From: Maylandia zebra
Taxonomy: Eukaryota > Chordata > Actinopteri > Cichliformes > Cichlidae
Direction: 5' to 3'
Assembly (NCBI RefSeq): GCF_041146795.1
Contig: NC_135176.1
Coordinates: 19,541,786 to 19,605,785, forward strand
Length of the DNA: 64,000 nt
Shown: positions 35,401 to 46,436 of the stretch, piece after piece
How the letters are laid out: the number at the start of each line of letters is the position of its first letter
How positions within the stretch are numbered: the first letter of the stretch is position 1
Program-made: the position numbers and the translations under genes
Notes under the pieces: generated by a model
What the model saw: the letters and a program-made list of their open reading frames with translations, nothing else
Told to the model about the DNA's origin: nothing
Database searches by the model: none

Positions 35401-37803
35401 CTGTCATTCTCTGCGTCTGTCTGGTCCTGCCTCTCAGTCCCTTTTGGATTTCTGCCACTCTGAGTTTTTCCCTTGTCACCAACGTTTGGGTTTTGTTTGG
35501 GGTTGTTCAGATTTTCCTGAGCGGCCTCACAGCCGCCTCTGTCCATGCTGAACATCATCTCGAACAGGTCATATTTATCTTTGTTGATGCCTGAACCTTG
35601 CACAGCACTGTTTGGTACAGTCTGTTCAGCACCACTATGCTCACAGGAGGTGTTTTTAGGAAGACCTGGAGAGAAAAAATAAATGAAATACACTTTTCAA
35701 AGAGAGAAACTGAACTTTACTGAGTTTCAAAAACATTCAAAAACAGTTGAAAATGTTTTAGTTTAATCCAGAAATATTCTGTGCTGATAGAAGTGTTAAG
35801 GATTTATTTATCACAAATCTATTTTTAGAGTACCTAAAACATGATTTTAATCTCACAAAAAATTCAATTTATTTTTAATCTCTCATGGGTTTTAGGTTTT
35901 CAGTAACTCTTAGGCAGATTTTGTTAGGGAAAGCATCTTTTGAAAAGCACCACTATTACCCACCATCACTGGTATCTTCGATTACGACACCATTGACTAC
36001 TCCACCAGCTGCTGCTTCCTCTTTCATCTCATCATTTATTTCCTCCTCTTCCTCCTCTGTCAGCTCCGGATAGAGCGGCTTCATTTTTAGGCGGCTGTAA
36101 AGGTCTTTTTGATCGATTATGGCCATGGCAAGGTCCAGAGCCTCCTCCTGTCCCTCACTTTCTTTCACCAAGTTGTCCTGCAGGGCTTTGTGGCTGTGTG
36201 GGTTTGTGTCATCGGTCGGCCAACGGAGCCACTCCATGGTGCAGCACACCACGCTGGCCGGGCACACCTGGAGGTGGGATGCCCGTGAGGAGCGAGGCAG
36301 CTGAACAGGGCATCCGTACGCAGCATTGATGCAGGGCACCCTCACATTAGGGCAGAGCAGCAGGTGATCCTCTGCTTTGCACAGGTGGAAGAGGGCGCCA
36401 CAGTGCAGACGGCAGGGGGTGACCGCACAGCACACAGAGGCCTCCACCCGAGCCCTGCAGCGGCGGCTGTAGCAGGAATCACAGTGGATGTGCTGCTGCA
36501 TCCTGGAGGCCCGAGAACGCCGACTCTGATTTGGATCAGGAAAAAACCCAGAATGATTCAGTGATGACAAGATGTTTACAATATATGAAAATATGGCTCA
36601 TTAAAGGTGCAATATGTGAAATTCCCTGGAATAAAGGGATGCTTCAGAACTCTATGTTGGTCTGGCATCATAGGCGTAACCTGTTTGCACTGCTTCTTGC
36701 TCTCATTTTAGCTCTCAATTTAGTCTTTAGATACAAACTGATAGCATGTGCTATTAGCATGCAAACTTTGGTGGATATCTCTACAACACAATACACATGA
36801 TCTGTTGTTTCATAATCTGTTGTTAATTTAATAATATTTGAATCTTTTTTTAAATGAACCTTATTTTGAAGAGTACCACAAAAGGAGTAGGACATCACAT
36901 GGATTAGGATACTTAGAGAAAGATATATGACAACCAACAAGACAAGACAGAGCAGGTAAAGAGAATAGGTGTGGTGTGAATGTGAGAGTGTGTGTTGAGT
37001 GTGAGGGTCCTCATTTCTCTTCAGTCCAAAATAAATGCACTTAGGATGGGTGAAAAAAGGGAATATAACAGTAATAATGATTGTAAAACTACTACAGAGA
37101 CAGTCAGTCAGAGACTATACTCAGAGGACAGCTCTGGCACAAAAGGTCACTGAGGTCAAGAGTGATGGTTTGTAAGTGGAAATCTTTTCTATGGTGCGCA
37201 TAATGCAGGAATTACAACTGTTACAAGTCCAGTTTCAGAGCTCTGGTTCACCCCCAGACCTGATCGGAGTCGGGGGACAGCCTCCTTACAGTATAAGTGG
37301 TTTGTTGATCATATTAAACTCAGAGGATCAGAGAATTTAACGATGAAAAGAGTGATGGGGGTTATCTCAGTTAGACTATATAGTTACTATATTCAAAAGG
37401 GGGTAGCTTGGAAAGGTGGGGAGTTCAAGTTACATGCATGCATGATTATTTCCATTATCTTTAAGATACAACAATGATAATATCATAATAATACATAGAT
37501 CTATTAGAGCTAGGCAATGGGGTTGTCTAGTCTTGATAGTACAATAGTAATAACACTGTCCTTAATACCACACATAAGTCATTATAATAATGAGTGGAGG
37601 ACAGTGGGATATCAGAAAATAGCATTAGCAGTGAATTATCTACATTATTCTGTATCTGAATAGACATATGTATATATGAGATGGAAGCAGGTTTGTCCAT
37701 TGGTTTAAATAATCTTTAAAACCAATAATCTTACATACTCCACCTTTAAAGCTCTATGAGCTTCAATCTTTAATTCAACAGCAGAAAAAGTCTGACTCAC
37801 CAT
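26447..37803 (-). CDS. fbxo40.1: F-box only protein 40-like, copy 1, 702 aa
   Basis: Known role of FBXO40: muscle-enriched substrate receptor of an SCF ubiquitin ligase. Eight coding exons, minus: 37803-37801 (ATG only), 36525-35964, 35665-35160, 28051-27872, 27757-27516, 27329-27198, 27027-26742, 26644-26447; all phases join to 703 codons (human about 709). N-terminal Cys/His-rich TRAF-type zinc finger (HIHCDSCYSRRCRARVEASV, CGALFHLCK, CPNVRVPCINAAYGCP, HLQVCPASVVCCTMEW). Middle keeps the FBXO40 block APWQEGVLDRL..YNMYVVHHGRM..FGQIEACTPREKDFVYG. VDTSDLGV and AFTF-like CVFTFLCGHTFHRREF follow, then F-box LPYEVLCHMASFLDSLSLFQL at about 575-620 and the WEFSHLFS..SAHLKVCPYY tail. The 7.1-kb intron 28052-35159 holds a Harbinger transposon. 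Head-to-head with a second copy at 39633. Confidence 0.93.
29390..30913 (+). CDS. Harbinger-associated MADF/BESS DNA-binding protein
   Basis: Helper DNA-binding protein of PIF/Harbinger transposons. Exons read: 29390-29520 (MEEKLIRAVANYPELYDASY, start in atATGG), 29661-29898, 30421-30511, 30655-30913. The first two encode one MADF domain: LIRAVANYPELYD, WRHISEEIGQ, then DICRRKWNSLRDTYNKEKR and RRWKFFAVMGFLDPFL. A Ser/Pro/Thr-rich linker follows, and the C-terminus HFLLSLVPALESMPPQTRE is a BESS-type motif. The donor after the third exon would be a GC (acag/gcatgt), so that junction is less sure. No stop or frameshift is seen in these exons, unlike in the partner nuclease gene. Confidence 0.75.
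31201..31561. mobile_element. Mariner-type MITE (361 bp) inside the Harbinger element
   Basis: Inverted ends cagtgtgatgcaaaagtttg (left) and its inverse ending gcatcacactg (right), near-perfect over about 28 bp. A TA lies directly to the left; the right flank is gttata, so the right TA has changed or the edge is shifted. No coding content. It carries an internal inverted pair around tcatataggagacacaca / tgtgtctcctatatga. Confidence 0.8.
31716..33881 (-). pseudogene. Harbinger DDE nuclease gene, broken
   Basis: Minus-strand remains of a Harbinger transposase. The N-terminal exon starts near 33881 (MAAVELELEERVSLLYVLWR) and is cut by a hAT MITE at 33688-33241. Then come DLLSRVGPRIS and, one frame off, LDTNYRRSILPAERLSICL. 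Further on are the nuclease pieces TGDSFRTIAFSFRVGVSTV, VDARYRFRVIDVGGYG (DDE region), VADEAFPLWRELMRPFPG, RARMRVEGAFSVLSS, and the end KCVKATCVLHNFLH. At least three frame changes plus the MITE insertion separate these pieces, so the gene is dead. Confidence 0.75.
33241..33688. mobile_element. hAT MITE (448 bp), perfect 8-bp target duplication, disrupting the Harbinger nuclease gene
   Basis: Ends TAGTGATGGGACG and CTGCCCATCACTA are inverted repeats; flanks ggtatcgc at 33233-33240 and 33689-33696 are exact 8-bp copies. The interior contains several inverted 'gaagcttc/gaggcttc' palindromes. It lies between the two parts of the N-terminal region of the Harbinger transposase gene, and so dates after that element. 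Confidence 0.93.
36526..37800. other. fbxo40.1 first intron
   Basis: The 1,275-bp intron between the ATG-only exon and the zinc-finger exon. AT-rich; no coding or repeat structure that I could recognise. Confidence 0.6.
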
Positions 37804-39380
37804 ATTAACGGGACTTCAGCTGGTTTTCTAACTCTGTAAGAAGAAAATACAAAGCAAATGTATATGATTGACATTTCTGTCAAGCATGATATGACATGAT
37901 ATGACCTTTCTGTGACATCATCCCAACACTGAATAATATAGGCCACATTTAATCCACATGCAATCCATCATCACTGGTCACGTACAGTATATCAGATTGT
38001 TAAAGACAAGTAAACAAAGAAAAATGAACAAAACCGAAGCTCATATGTTGCCATAAACCATTAAAATTTTTTACTTAGTTCATCTCGCACTCATTCAAAC
38101 CCACAAATATGTTTCTGTACATTTGTCTGCATAAAAGGGTGAAAAACTCCAAAGTCACACAACAGAATCCTTTGGAGAGTTCATGCTTCTCAGTCTGGTT
38201 GCTGCCAGGATGTGTCAGAGGTGTTCAAACAAAACATATTACTACCCTTTTGCACGACTTGAGAATCTAAATGTTTTCTAAACCTCTTGTCCGATCCCGA
38301 GCTGCAGAGGGGAAGTTGTAACTGGAATCTATCAAGAAATCGGTACAGACAGAGAAAGCAGAGCAACCTCTCGATTCAAACCTAGAACGACAGTCTGTGA
38401 AGCAACAGTCCTAACCACTGCACGCCATCCTGACCGGACATGGTTTTAAAAACTGAAGGAACATCTGCAAAAAAAATATTGTGAAAGTCAAAACAGTTTC
38501 CCACTGTTTTGCTTTCCTGTTCAGTAACAAGTAGACTCTGACAATAATGACCTAAAACAGGCAAAACAAGCAGGCAAATAAGTTCTGGGCAGCATTTCTA
38601 CACTGATGCAGCAGCTTTTGCACTAAGCGTAAAACAAATGTCACTTGACTCTAGTGCAGTTTTAAAGACACCCAGAACGAGCTGTGGCCTGTGTGGCTGT
38701 AAATCTCGACACGTACAAGTCAGACGAGCACTTAGATCAGCTGAAATATTTCACTTCTCCACTTTTATCACTTGTTCGAGCAGTTTCACTGGAATCCTTT
38801 CAAATTAGAGATGAAACCAGGTAATCTCAGAGAATTTCAGCACATTCACAATGGAGTCAAACCTTCTCGACGAATACCTTACCGGTTGGACAGCACGGAC
38901 GAGTTGTTTTTTCTCTTTGGTTTTATAACGTTGCTTTCTGTCCCCGTGCTCTTTGAACTGGTAGGTTATAATTAGCCAAGCAGCACAAGCAGGTTCACAA
39001 GTAGAAATAACTCCGCGCTCAGCTTCTCAACATTGCTGCAGCGGGGAGCCACAGGTGCCAAACTTTATACAAGACTTCCTATCTCCGTATTCACAGCCTG
39101 AGTTTATGTGTCCGAGCACAAGTTTGTTAGTACAAGTACATTAGAACAAGTAGCTCAGCCTCTGCTGCAACAACTGCAAAATAAATTCACATTGACAGTG
39201 TTTTGACAACACTTAAATATCCACTAGAGGACTCCGTTTGGATATTAAGCAAGAATCTGCCTCGTTTTGCTGCGCGCAGAATGAAAGTAGGCAGATTTCT
39301 GATGCAAGTGTCTGAGACGACCAGTAACCCAAACCATGTCTCTGACCACCCGTATAAGATTTCTCAGTCAGTGCTGAGCT

Positions 39381-39390
39381 CTATTTATAA
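39381..39390. promoter_or_regulatory. Candidate MEF2 / TATA-like site upstream of fbxo40.2
   Basis: ctatttataa matches the MEF2 consensus YTAWWWWTAR exactly and its complement resembles a TATA box (ttataaatag). It lies about 250 bp before the fbxo40.2 ATG exon, in the spacer between two FBXO40-type genes whose family is muscle-expressed. E-box sequences CAGCTG (38738) and CAGGTG (about 39052) lie nearby. Short motifs arise by chance, so this is only suggestive. Confidence 0.35.
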
Positions 39391-39632
39391 CACACAAACA
39401 CACATAACAGACACACATGGAAACACTTGGTCTTTAAAAGTACCAGAAGGAGTGCGAGGACTTTCTCTCCTTTCAAACCTCAAACCCTCTTTGAATCTTA
39501 CGCCACAGGATTCTGCTGATATCCTCTGATTGTCCATTTACATGCACTGGGCTCAGTCTGATTAACAGTTTCCTTTCTGTTCGCAGGGCAGACCTGCAGC
39601 TTCAGAGACCTGGCACCAGAGGATCTGAAAAA

Positions 39633-42600
39633 ATGGTATGATTTCATTTTTGCAGTCGTCAGATCCCCCCAAAAATTTCAAAACGCTGTTGGTTGTTTTT
39701 CCTTCAGCAGCTTTACATTTGTCACATGAGGTGTGTTATGTTTGTCATCTCTCCATTGAACACATATGTTGTTTGCCGAAATCCTTTTTAAACCTGTCTT
39801 GTTATACATCTATTGTTTCTACTTTTAAAAATTGACAAAAGAAGCTGGCTTAGTAAGACCTCCTGAAAAATCAGTCTGGTCTCTCTTAGTTTTTCCAAAT
39901 CAGAGTGATCGTTCTTGGGCATCCAACATGCAAAAGCATGTCCAGTATGATTGTGCAACAGCACAGATTTTTCTATGATATCACTTCGTAGCTCAAGACG
40001 GGATAGTCAGTCAATGTAGCAGCCAACACGATGTGCAGAAAGAAAGTCAGGTTAGAAACAGAACGTGCGACATTGACTCCTTCTTCACCTAATTCTTCTA
40101 CATATTTCAGCTTTAATGAGTTGTGTTTTAATGTCTTGTGTTGCTTTTTGAGTAAGTCATCATTCTTACACGGCTGGCTCCTCCTGTTTATTTTCTCATT
40201 CAAATCAGAGTCACCGTTCTCGGGCCTCCAAGGTGCGCCACCACATCCACTGTGATTCCTGCTACAGCCGCCGCTGCAGGGCTCGGGTAGAGGCCTCTGT
40301 GTGCTGCGCAGTCATCCCCTGCCGTCTGCTCTGTGGCGCTCTCTTCCACCTGTGCAAAGAAGAGGATCACCTGCTGCTCTGCCCTAATGTGAGGGTGCCC
40401 TGCATCAACGCTGAGTACGGCTGCCCGATCCAATTGCCTCGCTCTTCACGGGCAGCTCACCTCCAGGTGTGCCCGGCCAGCGTGGTGTGCTGCTCCATGG
40501 AGTGGAACCGCTGGCCAGCCAATGACGCCCACTCCTTCCCAAACATGGAGCTGCATGAAAACCTGCTCAGAGAAAGAGCGCAGGGAAGGTGTCTGGACCT
40601 GGCCTTGGCTCTGAAAGACCAGGACCGCCTCTTTCACTCCATGAAGATGAAGAAACTGTTCCCAGAGCTGATCCAGTGTGTGGAGGAGGAGGAGAGGAAG
40701 GAAAGGAGGATGGAGGAGGAGAGAAGGAAGGAAAAGGAGAGGAAGAAAAAGGCCATGTTGGAGAAGGAGGCAGCAGAAAGGGCAGCTGCAAAACAAGCCA
40801 GTGAGCTCGCCTGGGCCTCTTTTAACACGTACAATTTGAATGATAATACCCCTGATGACAAAGAAGAAGAAGAAGATGAGGAGGAAGAGGTTCGGGTCGA
40901 ATATGAGCAGGGGCTTACACAGGAAGAAAGAGAGGCTCTTGCAAGGGCATCAGGAATAGAGGCTGATCATCTTGAAAATTACAGCGCCTGGGAGCGAATG
41001 TTCAGCATGGAGATGGGTGGATGCAGGGAAACTGAGGGGACAGCTGTGGCAGGAAGGGGACGGGGACTGGCTAAAGGGAGGGGGAAAGGCTTGAGCACCG
41101 TTACGGAAGAAGATAAAGCAGATACCTGTGGAGGTGCAACATCATCAAACACCTGCAAACTGCTGACCAGCACTCTGAACAAGAAGAAGTTTACATATGA
41201 GCGCCTGGAGCCAATGAAGATCATCACTGTGCGCACTTTCAAAGTCCCGACCAGCTTTTCTGCCAAGCAGAGCCGCATCCGCAACCCAGGTTTTTACAAA
41301 AGAGAGAGCAAAGCTGTGGATACCAGTGACCTGGGGGTGGCACTAGAGGCAATGCCAGTGTGGGAGGAAGTTCAGGTGAGGCAAAGAAATTGAACCTCCT
41401 TGTAGACTTTTTGTAAAATTGTCCTTTTAGACCTGCAAAGGCTTTAAAAAAGTCACTAAGGTACAGCAGAAACAAGCAGTGAACACAGCACTGATTCATT
41501 CAGATTCATTCATGCATTCAGACCTATCAGCAGACAGCTGCTTATTGTTTTAAAGGTGTGTCTTAATGTTTTGCTTGATTGCTTACTTGCTTTTAGCTTT
41601 ATAGTTTTCAGTCTCTATTGACCCCAGAGGAATATATGTTGCATTCTGTTTCACGAGATAGTTGCTAATGCTGTGCATTTTGTAGTTTTGTTAGAGAGGT
41701 GACCCATGAATTCAGAATGGCTGAAAAGCTCTGTAGACAAGTCCAGTAAAGGATTTCCACAGACTCAATACCTCCTTTTGCATTACTCATAATGATTTTA
41801 AGACTTTCCATGTGCATTAGTTCTTCCTGCGCTCCCATCCACAGTCCTAAGACGTGTATGTCAAAGTAATTAAACATTATAAATGATTCAGCAACCTCAT
41901 AGAGCTGAATCATTGTCCTGAATTGTAAGGTCACCTTACAACAAAATGCAACAATAATAATATTAAAAGAGATTTAAAAGCCAGGAATAATATGATTGTA
42001 AAACATATAAAGCATGATGGTTATAGCTGACACCCTGATGAAAACAGAGTTTAGCTGATGAAGGTGAATGGTAATAAGTTTGAAGCGAGAAGACAAAGTT
42101 ACTGAAGTTCTTTCAGGTCATTTACAAAAATGTATGTCTATTTTCATTTTTACTTTCTTCGGTAGGTTTTAGTGCTGGGACACATGCAAAAATTATAAAA
42201 TAAACCACTTAAGTTGGTTATCTAAGAGGAGAGTGTGGCTTTGCTGCAGGACAATATCAGAAAGAACTGTTGGGTTTTTTTTTTTGTTGTTGTTGTTGTT
42301 TTTTAGGGCTTTTAATTTCTTTTTACATTTTATAAGCCGACAGTGTGAGTGAAAAAACTTCTTTCATGTTCTTGAGCAGGAATATATCTTTCTTGTACCT
42401 TCTTAGACTGTATTTTAAATCCTGGAGCATCACAAGCCAATGGAACAAAATGTGCAGAGAACAAATATTCATGTTTTCTCAAAGTACGGAGTAAACAAAC
42501 AAGTGTTACTGTTTACTGATGACGTTTTCTGTCATATTTGTCATATGTTTAATAAATGAGAGTCGTTTTTGCTTTCGTTGTTGTTTAATGCTCACCAGCT

Positions 42601-45600
42601 ACGAAGCTCCCCGATGAAATATTGCTCTGTTGTTTGATTGGCTGCTCAGGCCTCTCTGCTGTGCTCCCTGGAGAAGGAGCTGAGGGGTCACCTCATTGCA
42701 GAAAGCGTGTCCACAGACGGTCTGTTAACAGACGAAGGCACGCAGACCTACAGCTTTCTGTCGGCTCCTTTCCGGAGAAACACTTCGCTGGCCGACCTGA
42801 CGGCTGTCAAACCGCTTGAGCTGCACCTTCAGCTGCAGGTGGAGAGCGTCACCAGCCGACATCACAAGGCCAGCTCTGCCTTCACCTTCCTCTGTGGACA
42901 CACCTTCCAGCGCAGAGAATATGGCAAACATTACAAGTGAGTTGTTTTTTCTTAAATATTTAGGTTTTGCATCGTTTAAAGAGATTAAGACCTGAACAAG
43001 AAATACACAAAGCAGTCACTGACTCAGAATGATGCTCTAAACCCCATCTGATACTGTGAGAGCAAAGTGATCTATTTCTAATAAAAAATGTTCTGTCGTG
43101 TGCAGGAACGTCCACAGTGATATCCAGATGTGTGTAAACGGATGGTTCGAGCAGAGATGCCCGCTCGCTTACTTGGGATGCAGCTACAGCCAGAGGAGAT
43201 TTCAGCCCTCCACACACGAAGCCACCATCAGCTACAAGTGAGAGAAATCACAGAGTTCATCGAAATGTAAACAAATTTAACTGTGAGCTGAAGCGTGTTA
43301 GAGGGGTACAGGGTACACATTCTAACTGCACTGTGTCCCAGTTACATTTCTAATTCACTTTCTGAGCTTTATAAACAATAAAAAAAAATCAATTCAGAGT
43401 TGTGTAGAAAATAAAAAAGCTCTTTATACAGTCATGTGATAAAGAAAGTTTACACAGGAGTGCATAGACTCCTGTGTAAACTTTAGTGCTGGGCAGAGAG
43501 TAACTGCAATAATCTGAAAAACATTTGCGAGCAACAGTGAAGTACATTTACTAATTACGTCCTTTGTACAGATGAGACCACAGTGGAGGTTTGGCAGAAA
43601 CTAAGCAACATGTGAGCACAAACACCTCAAACTAACTTTAAAGCACGGTGGTGGAGGAGTGATGGTTTGCGCTTATTTTGTAGCCAAATGACCTGAGTGC
43701 ACTGCAGCCACTGACTTGAACAAACAAAACCATATCAAAGTATTCAAGAGTCAAATGTGAGCCTGGGTCATGCAACAGGGCAATGATCTCAAGTACAGGG
43801 AAAGAAAGTACTTTTGCAATGACCCCGTCCAAAAACTGATTCAAATGCTGTGGTGGGAACTTAAGAGAGCCGTGCATAACCGTGCGCCCACAAACCTCCA
43901 TGACACAACATTGTAAACAAGAGTGGGCAAAGATTTCTGCACAGTGATATCAAAGTCTCATAAAGTCTTGCAGAAAATGATTACTTCACGTTATTGCTGC
44001 TAAAGATGCTTCTGAATCTGAGCTGCTGAATCGTGGCGCGTGTAGATTTTTTTTTCCACACTTCTCTTTATGTCAAAGTGAATCGTGTAAATCTGCAACA
44101 ACTATTTGTAACCACTTGAGGGCAGCAGAAACACACTATCAAACTGACTAGTTAAACATTTTGCACATAGTTATCTGTTCACATATCCTGCAGATGCAGA
44201 ACACAGCTGTCATGTTTTGGCCTCCTTGAGTAATATTTTCTCCTTTTTGGATGTTTGTAGCTTCTACAAGCACACAAATACACTATCTGTAAGTTTAGCT
44301 CTTAATGCTTCACTCTTATATTTCATTGCTTGCAAGGTGTCCCTGATTTTGGTTTTGGGCTGTAAAATTGAAAGCATCAAACTGAACAACGCTTCAGAAC
44401 TTCAGTTAATCTTTTATTTCATCACAAGTCACACTTTTAACATCACACTGTTGTGAAAATAACAAATATGATGCATAAATTAACCTTAAAGCTACTATAA
44501 CTTTTATTTTAACAATCTATAACTCAGATCAGAGTCAAAGCATTTTAATCCTCTGCAAATAAAAATCCAATACTCTTTCAAAGACCACAGTTTCGTCTGT
44601 ACTTTCAGCGATGATCTAGGCTGCTTCAGCCTGATTCCCACCACCTCTGTTTGCCTGGGTGACACTTCCCAGACATCCAGGAGCACGGATGCCTCCACCA
44701 GCTTTGCTTGGAGGAAGAGAGGCAGTCGAGCAGGAGGAGCGGACGACTCGCTGACCTCTCTTCCCTACGAAGTGCTGTGCCACGTGGCCAGTTTCCTGGA
44801 CAGCTTTTCCCTGTCCCAGCTGGCTATGGTGTCCCACCTCATGAGGCAGGTGTGCTCCTCTCAGCTGCAGGAGAGAGGGATGGTCACCCTCCGCTGGGAG
44901 AGGAAAACCTACTCTCATGGAGGAGCCAAGTGGAGGGTGAAGCAGAGGGTAAGATTGGAGCCACGCTAACAGGACTCACAGTAGACATAATGCGAGATAT
45001 TTCATGTTTATCAGAATCAGAAAGACTTTATTTATCCCCAAGGGGCAATTAAGATTAAAAGTAAATATTAGAAATAAAGGCAAGAATACAGCATAAAAGA
45101 AGGAAGATATGAGGGACGAGTGCAAGTTTGGCTTTGAGCTGGAGGCACAAGAAACCAGATGATTGTTGATCTTGTTGTCATCATGTAGCAGGGTTGCCTT
45201 GATAGTAATCAAGTGATGCTACATTTAGTTTAGAAAACACAACGCTGACGTTTCTTACCAGGCTGTTTAATTGTTGAAGGCCAAAGAAGTAATCGCATGC
45301 AACATTTCACAGCAAAAAGTCAGTGAATGAATGCAATTTAACATCTTTGTAATCATGAGTCTTTTTTTCTGACTTCATGAATCACATAATTCATGCTGTG
45401 ACCACTTGGAGCAGATTATATTAGAAATATTGACTTCACCCTAAAGAGCACCCTTATCTAAATATAATTGAAGCAACTTCAGAATAAATAAAAATGACAG
45501 ATTGAATGGTTTCCCAGTTTGAAAAAGCAGAGGCCTGCAAATCACCTCATTTTTTAGACTACTGTAATAGTGACCATTCTGGACAATCAAAGCACTGAAA

Positions 45601-45909
45601 GATTTAATGTGAAATAAAATGTGAGATATCCCACTTTTGCAGTCAGGACCTTATATTTAGTTGCATCTCCATCGCTGTTCATCACTGCAGGTCTGGCAGT
45701 TCAGTACCTTGTTCTCTCCGGTGGATACGTGGTGCTTTCAGGATGTGCCGCCTATCTCAGAGCATCTAAAGGTGTGTCGTTATTATGAGAGGGAGTCCAG
45801 GACGGAGAAGATTTACCTGCCACGCATGCGAGAAGAAATCCAGCCCAACACAAGCTGCAAACCTCCCACTCTGGTTACCATGTTCCAGCAGAAGAGAATC
45901 ATGATGTAG
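39633..45909 (+). CDS. fbxo40.2: F-box only protein 40-like, copy 2, 715 aa
   Basis: Six coding exons: 39633-39635 (ATG alone, at the end of a leader exon starting near 39587), 40209-41375, 42650-42936, 43106-43237, 44609-44948, 45691-45909; phases join to 716 codons. Same architecture as the minus copy: N-terminal TRAF-type Cys/His finger (HIHCDSCYSRRCRARVEASV ... HLQVCPASVVCCSMEWNRWP), LDLALALKDQDRLFHSMKM (strongly FBXO40), and a VDTSDLGV site. F-box LPYEVLCHVASFLDSFSLSQL lies at about 585-630, then VWQFSTLFSPV..EHLKVCRYY. Differences: a long Lys/Glu/Arg-rich helical run at residues about 150-200, an Arg-Gly stretch (GRGRGLAKGRGKG), and absence of the APWQ..YNMYLVH..ACTPREKDFVYG block kept by copy 1 and by human FBXO40. 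Stop at 45907-45909, with an aataaa at about 46029. Confidence 0.93.
43560..43930 (+). mobile_element. Tc1-type transposon fragment in an fbxo40.2 intron
   Basis: Contains gtacagatgagaccacagtgg (WTDET..V region), aaagcacggtggtggaggag tgatggtttg (KHGGGG-VMVW box) and ttcaaatgctgtggtgggaa cttaag (a C-terminal W-ELK region), in order on the plus strand with frame damage. No terminal repeats recognised. An old fragment. Confidence 0.7.
45012..45060. repeat. Short fish repeat tail (tcagaatcagaaagactttatt type), copy 1
   Basis: Part of the very common 'cagaatcagaatactttattgatcccc' fish repeat; the same family recurs at 58051-58110. Confidence 0.6.
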
Positions 45910-46436
45910 TTCACTGTAAACTGGTCTGGTTTGGGGTTTTATTGCATGTTAACTTCTTTTCCCCCTCCTTCTATTCCTATATCTCCTGCCACTGCAGTTC
46001 ACTTTAAAATTACAGGAGAAAAATCACAATAAATATAAAATTAATGCTTACAGAGATAAGTTTTGGGGTCACATGTTGAACTGAATCTTAGAAACTACAT
46101 ATATTTAAAAATGATGTCAGAAGAGCACTGAAGTTCATTTTAATTATAAATAAATAAATCAAGGTACAGATATCTGCTGTTTTTATTCACACGTTTCTTT
46201 TTCACAGATGCTTTGCAAATGGTTATAAACTGAAATGAGAGGGATTTCATGACTAAATAGTATCACCAAACACTTTATCTTATGCATCCACATTTTATTT
46301 TATTTTATTTTGTGTTACGCCTGTAAACAAAACATATTTGCTTAGAAAATGAATTGCAAGTGCAGCGTTAACCACGTGATGAGGTAGAAAACGGATTCAA
46401 GTCACTTGTGCAGGAGTAACACAGCTCTGCTTCCCC

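Noticed and set aside
40446-40861. Minus-strand frames opposite fbxo40.2 exon 2
   Set aside because: Antisense shadows of the charged helix region; Phe/Pro/Ser-rich without similarity.
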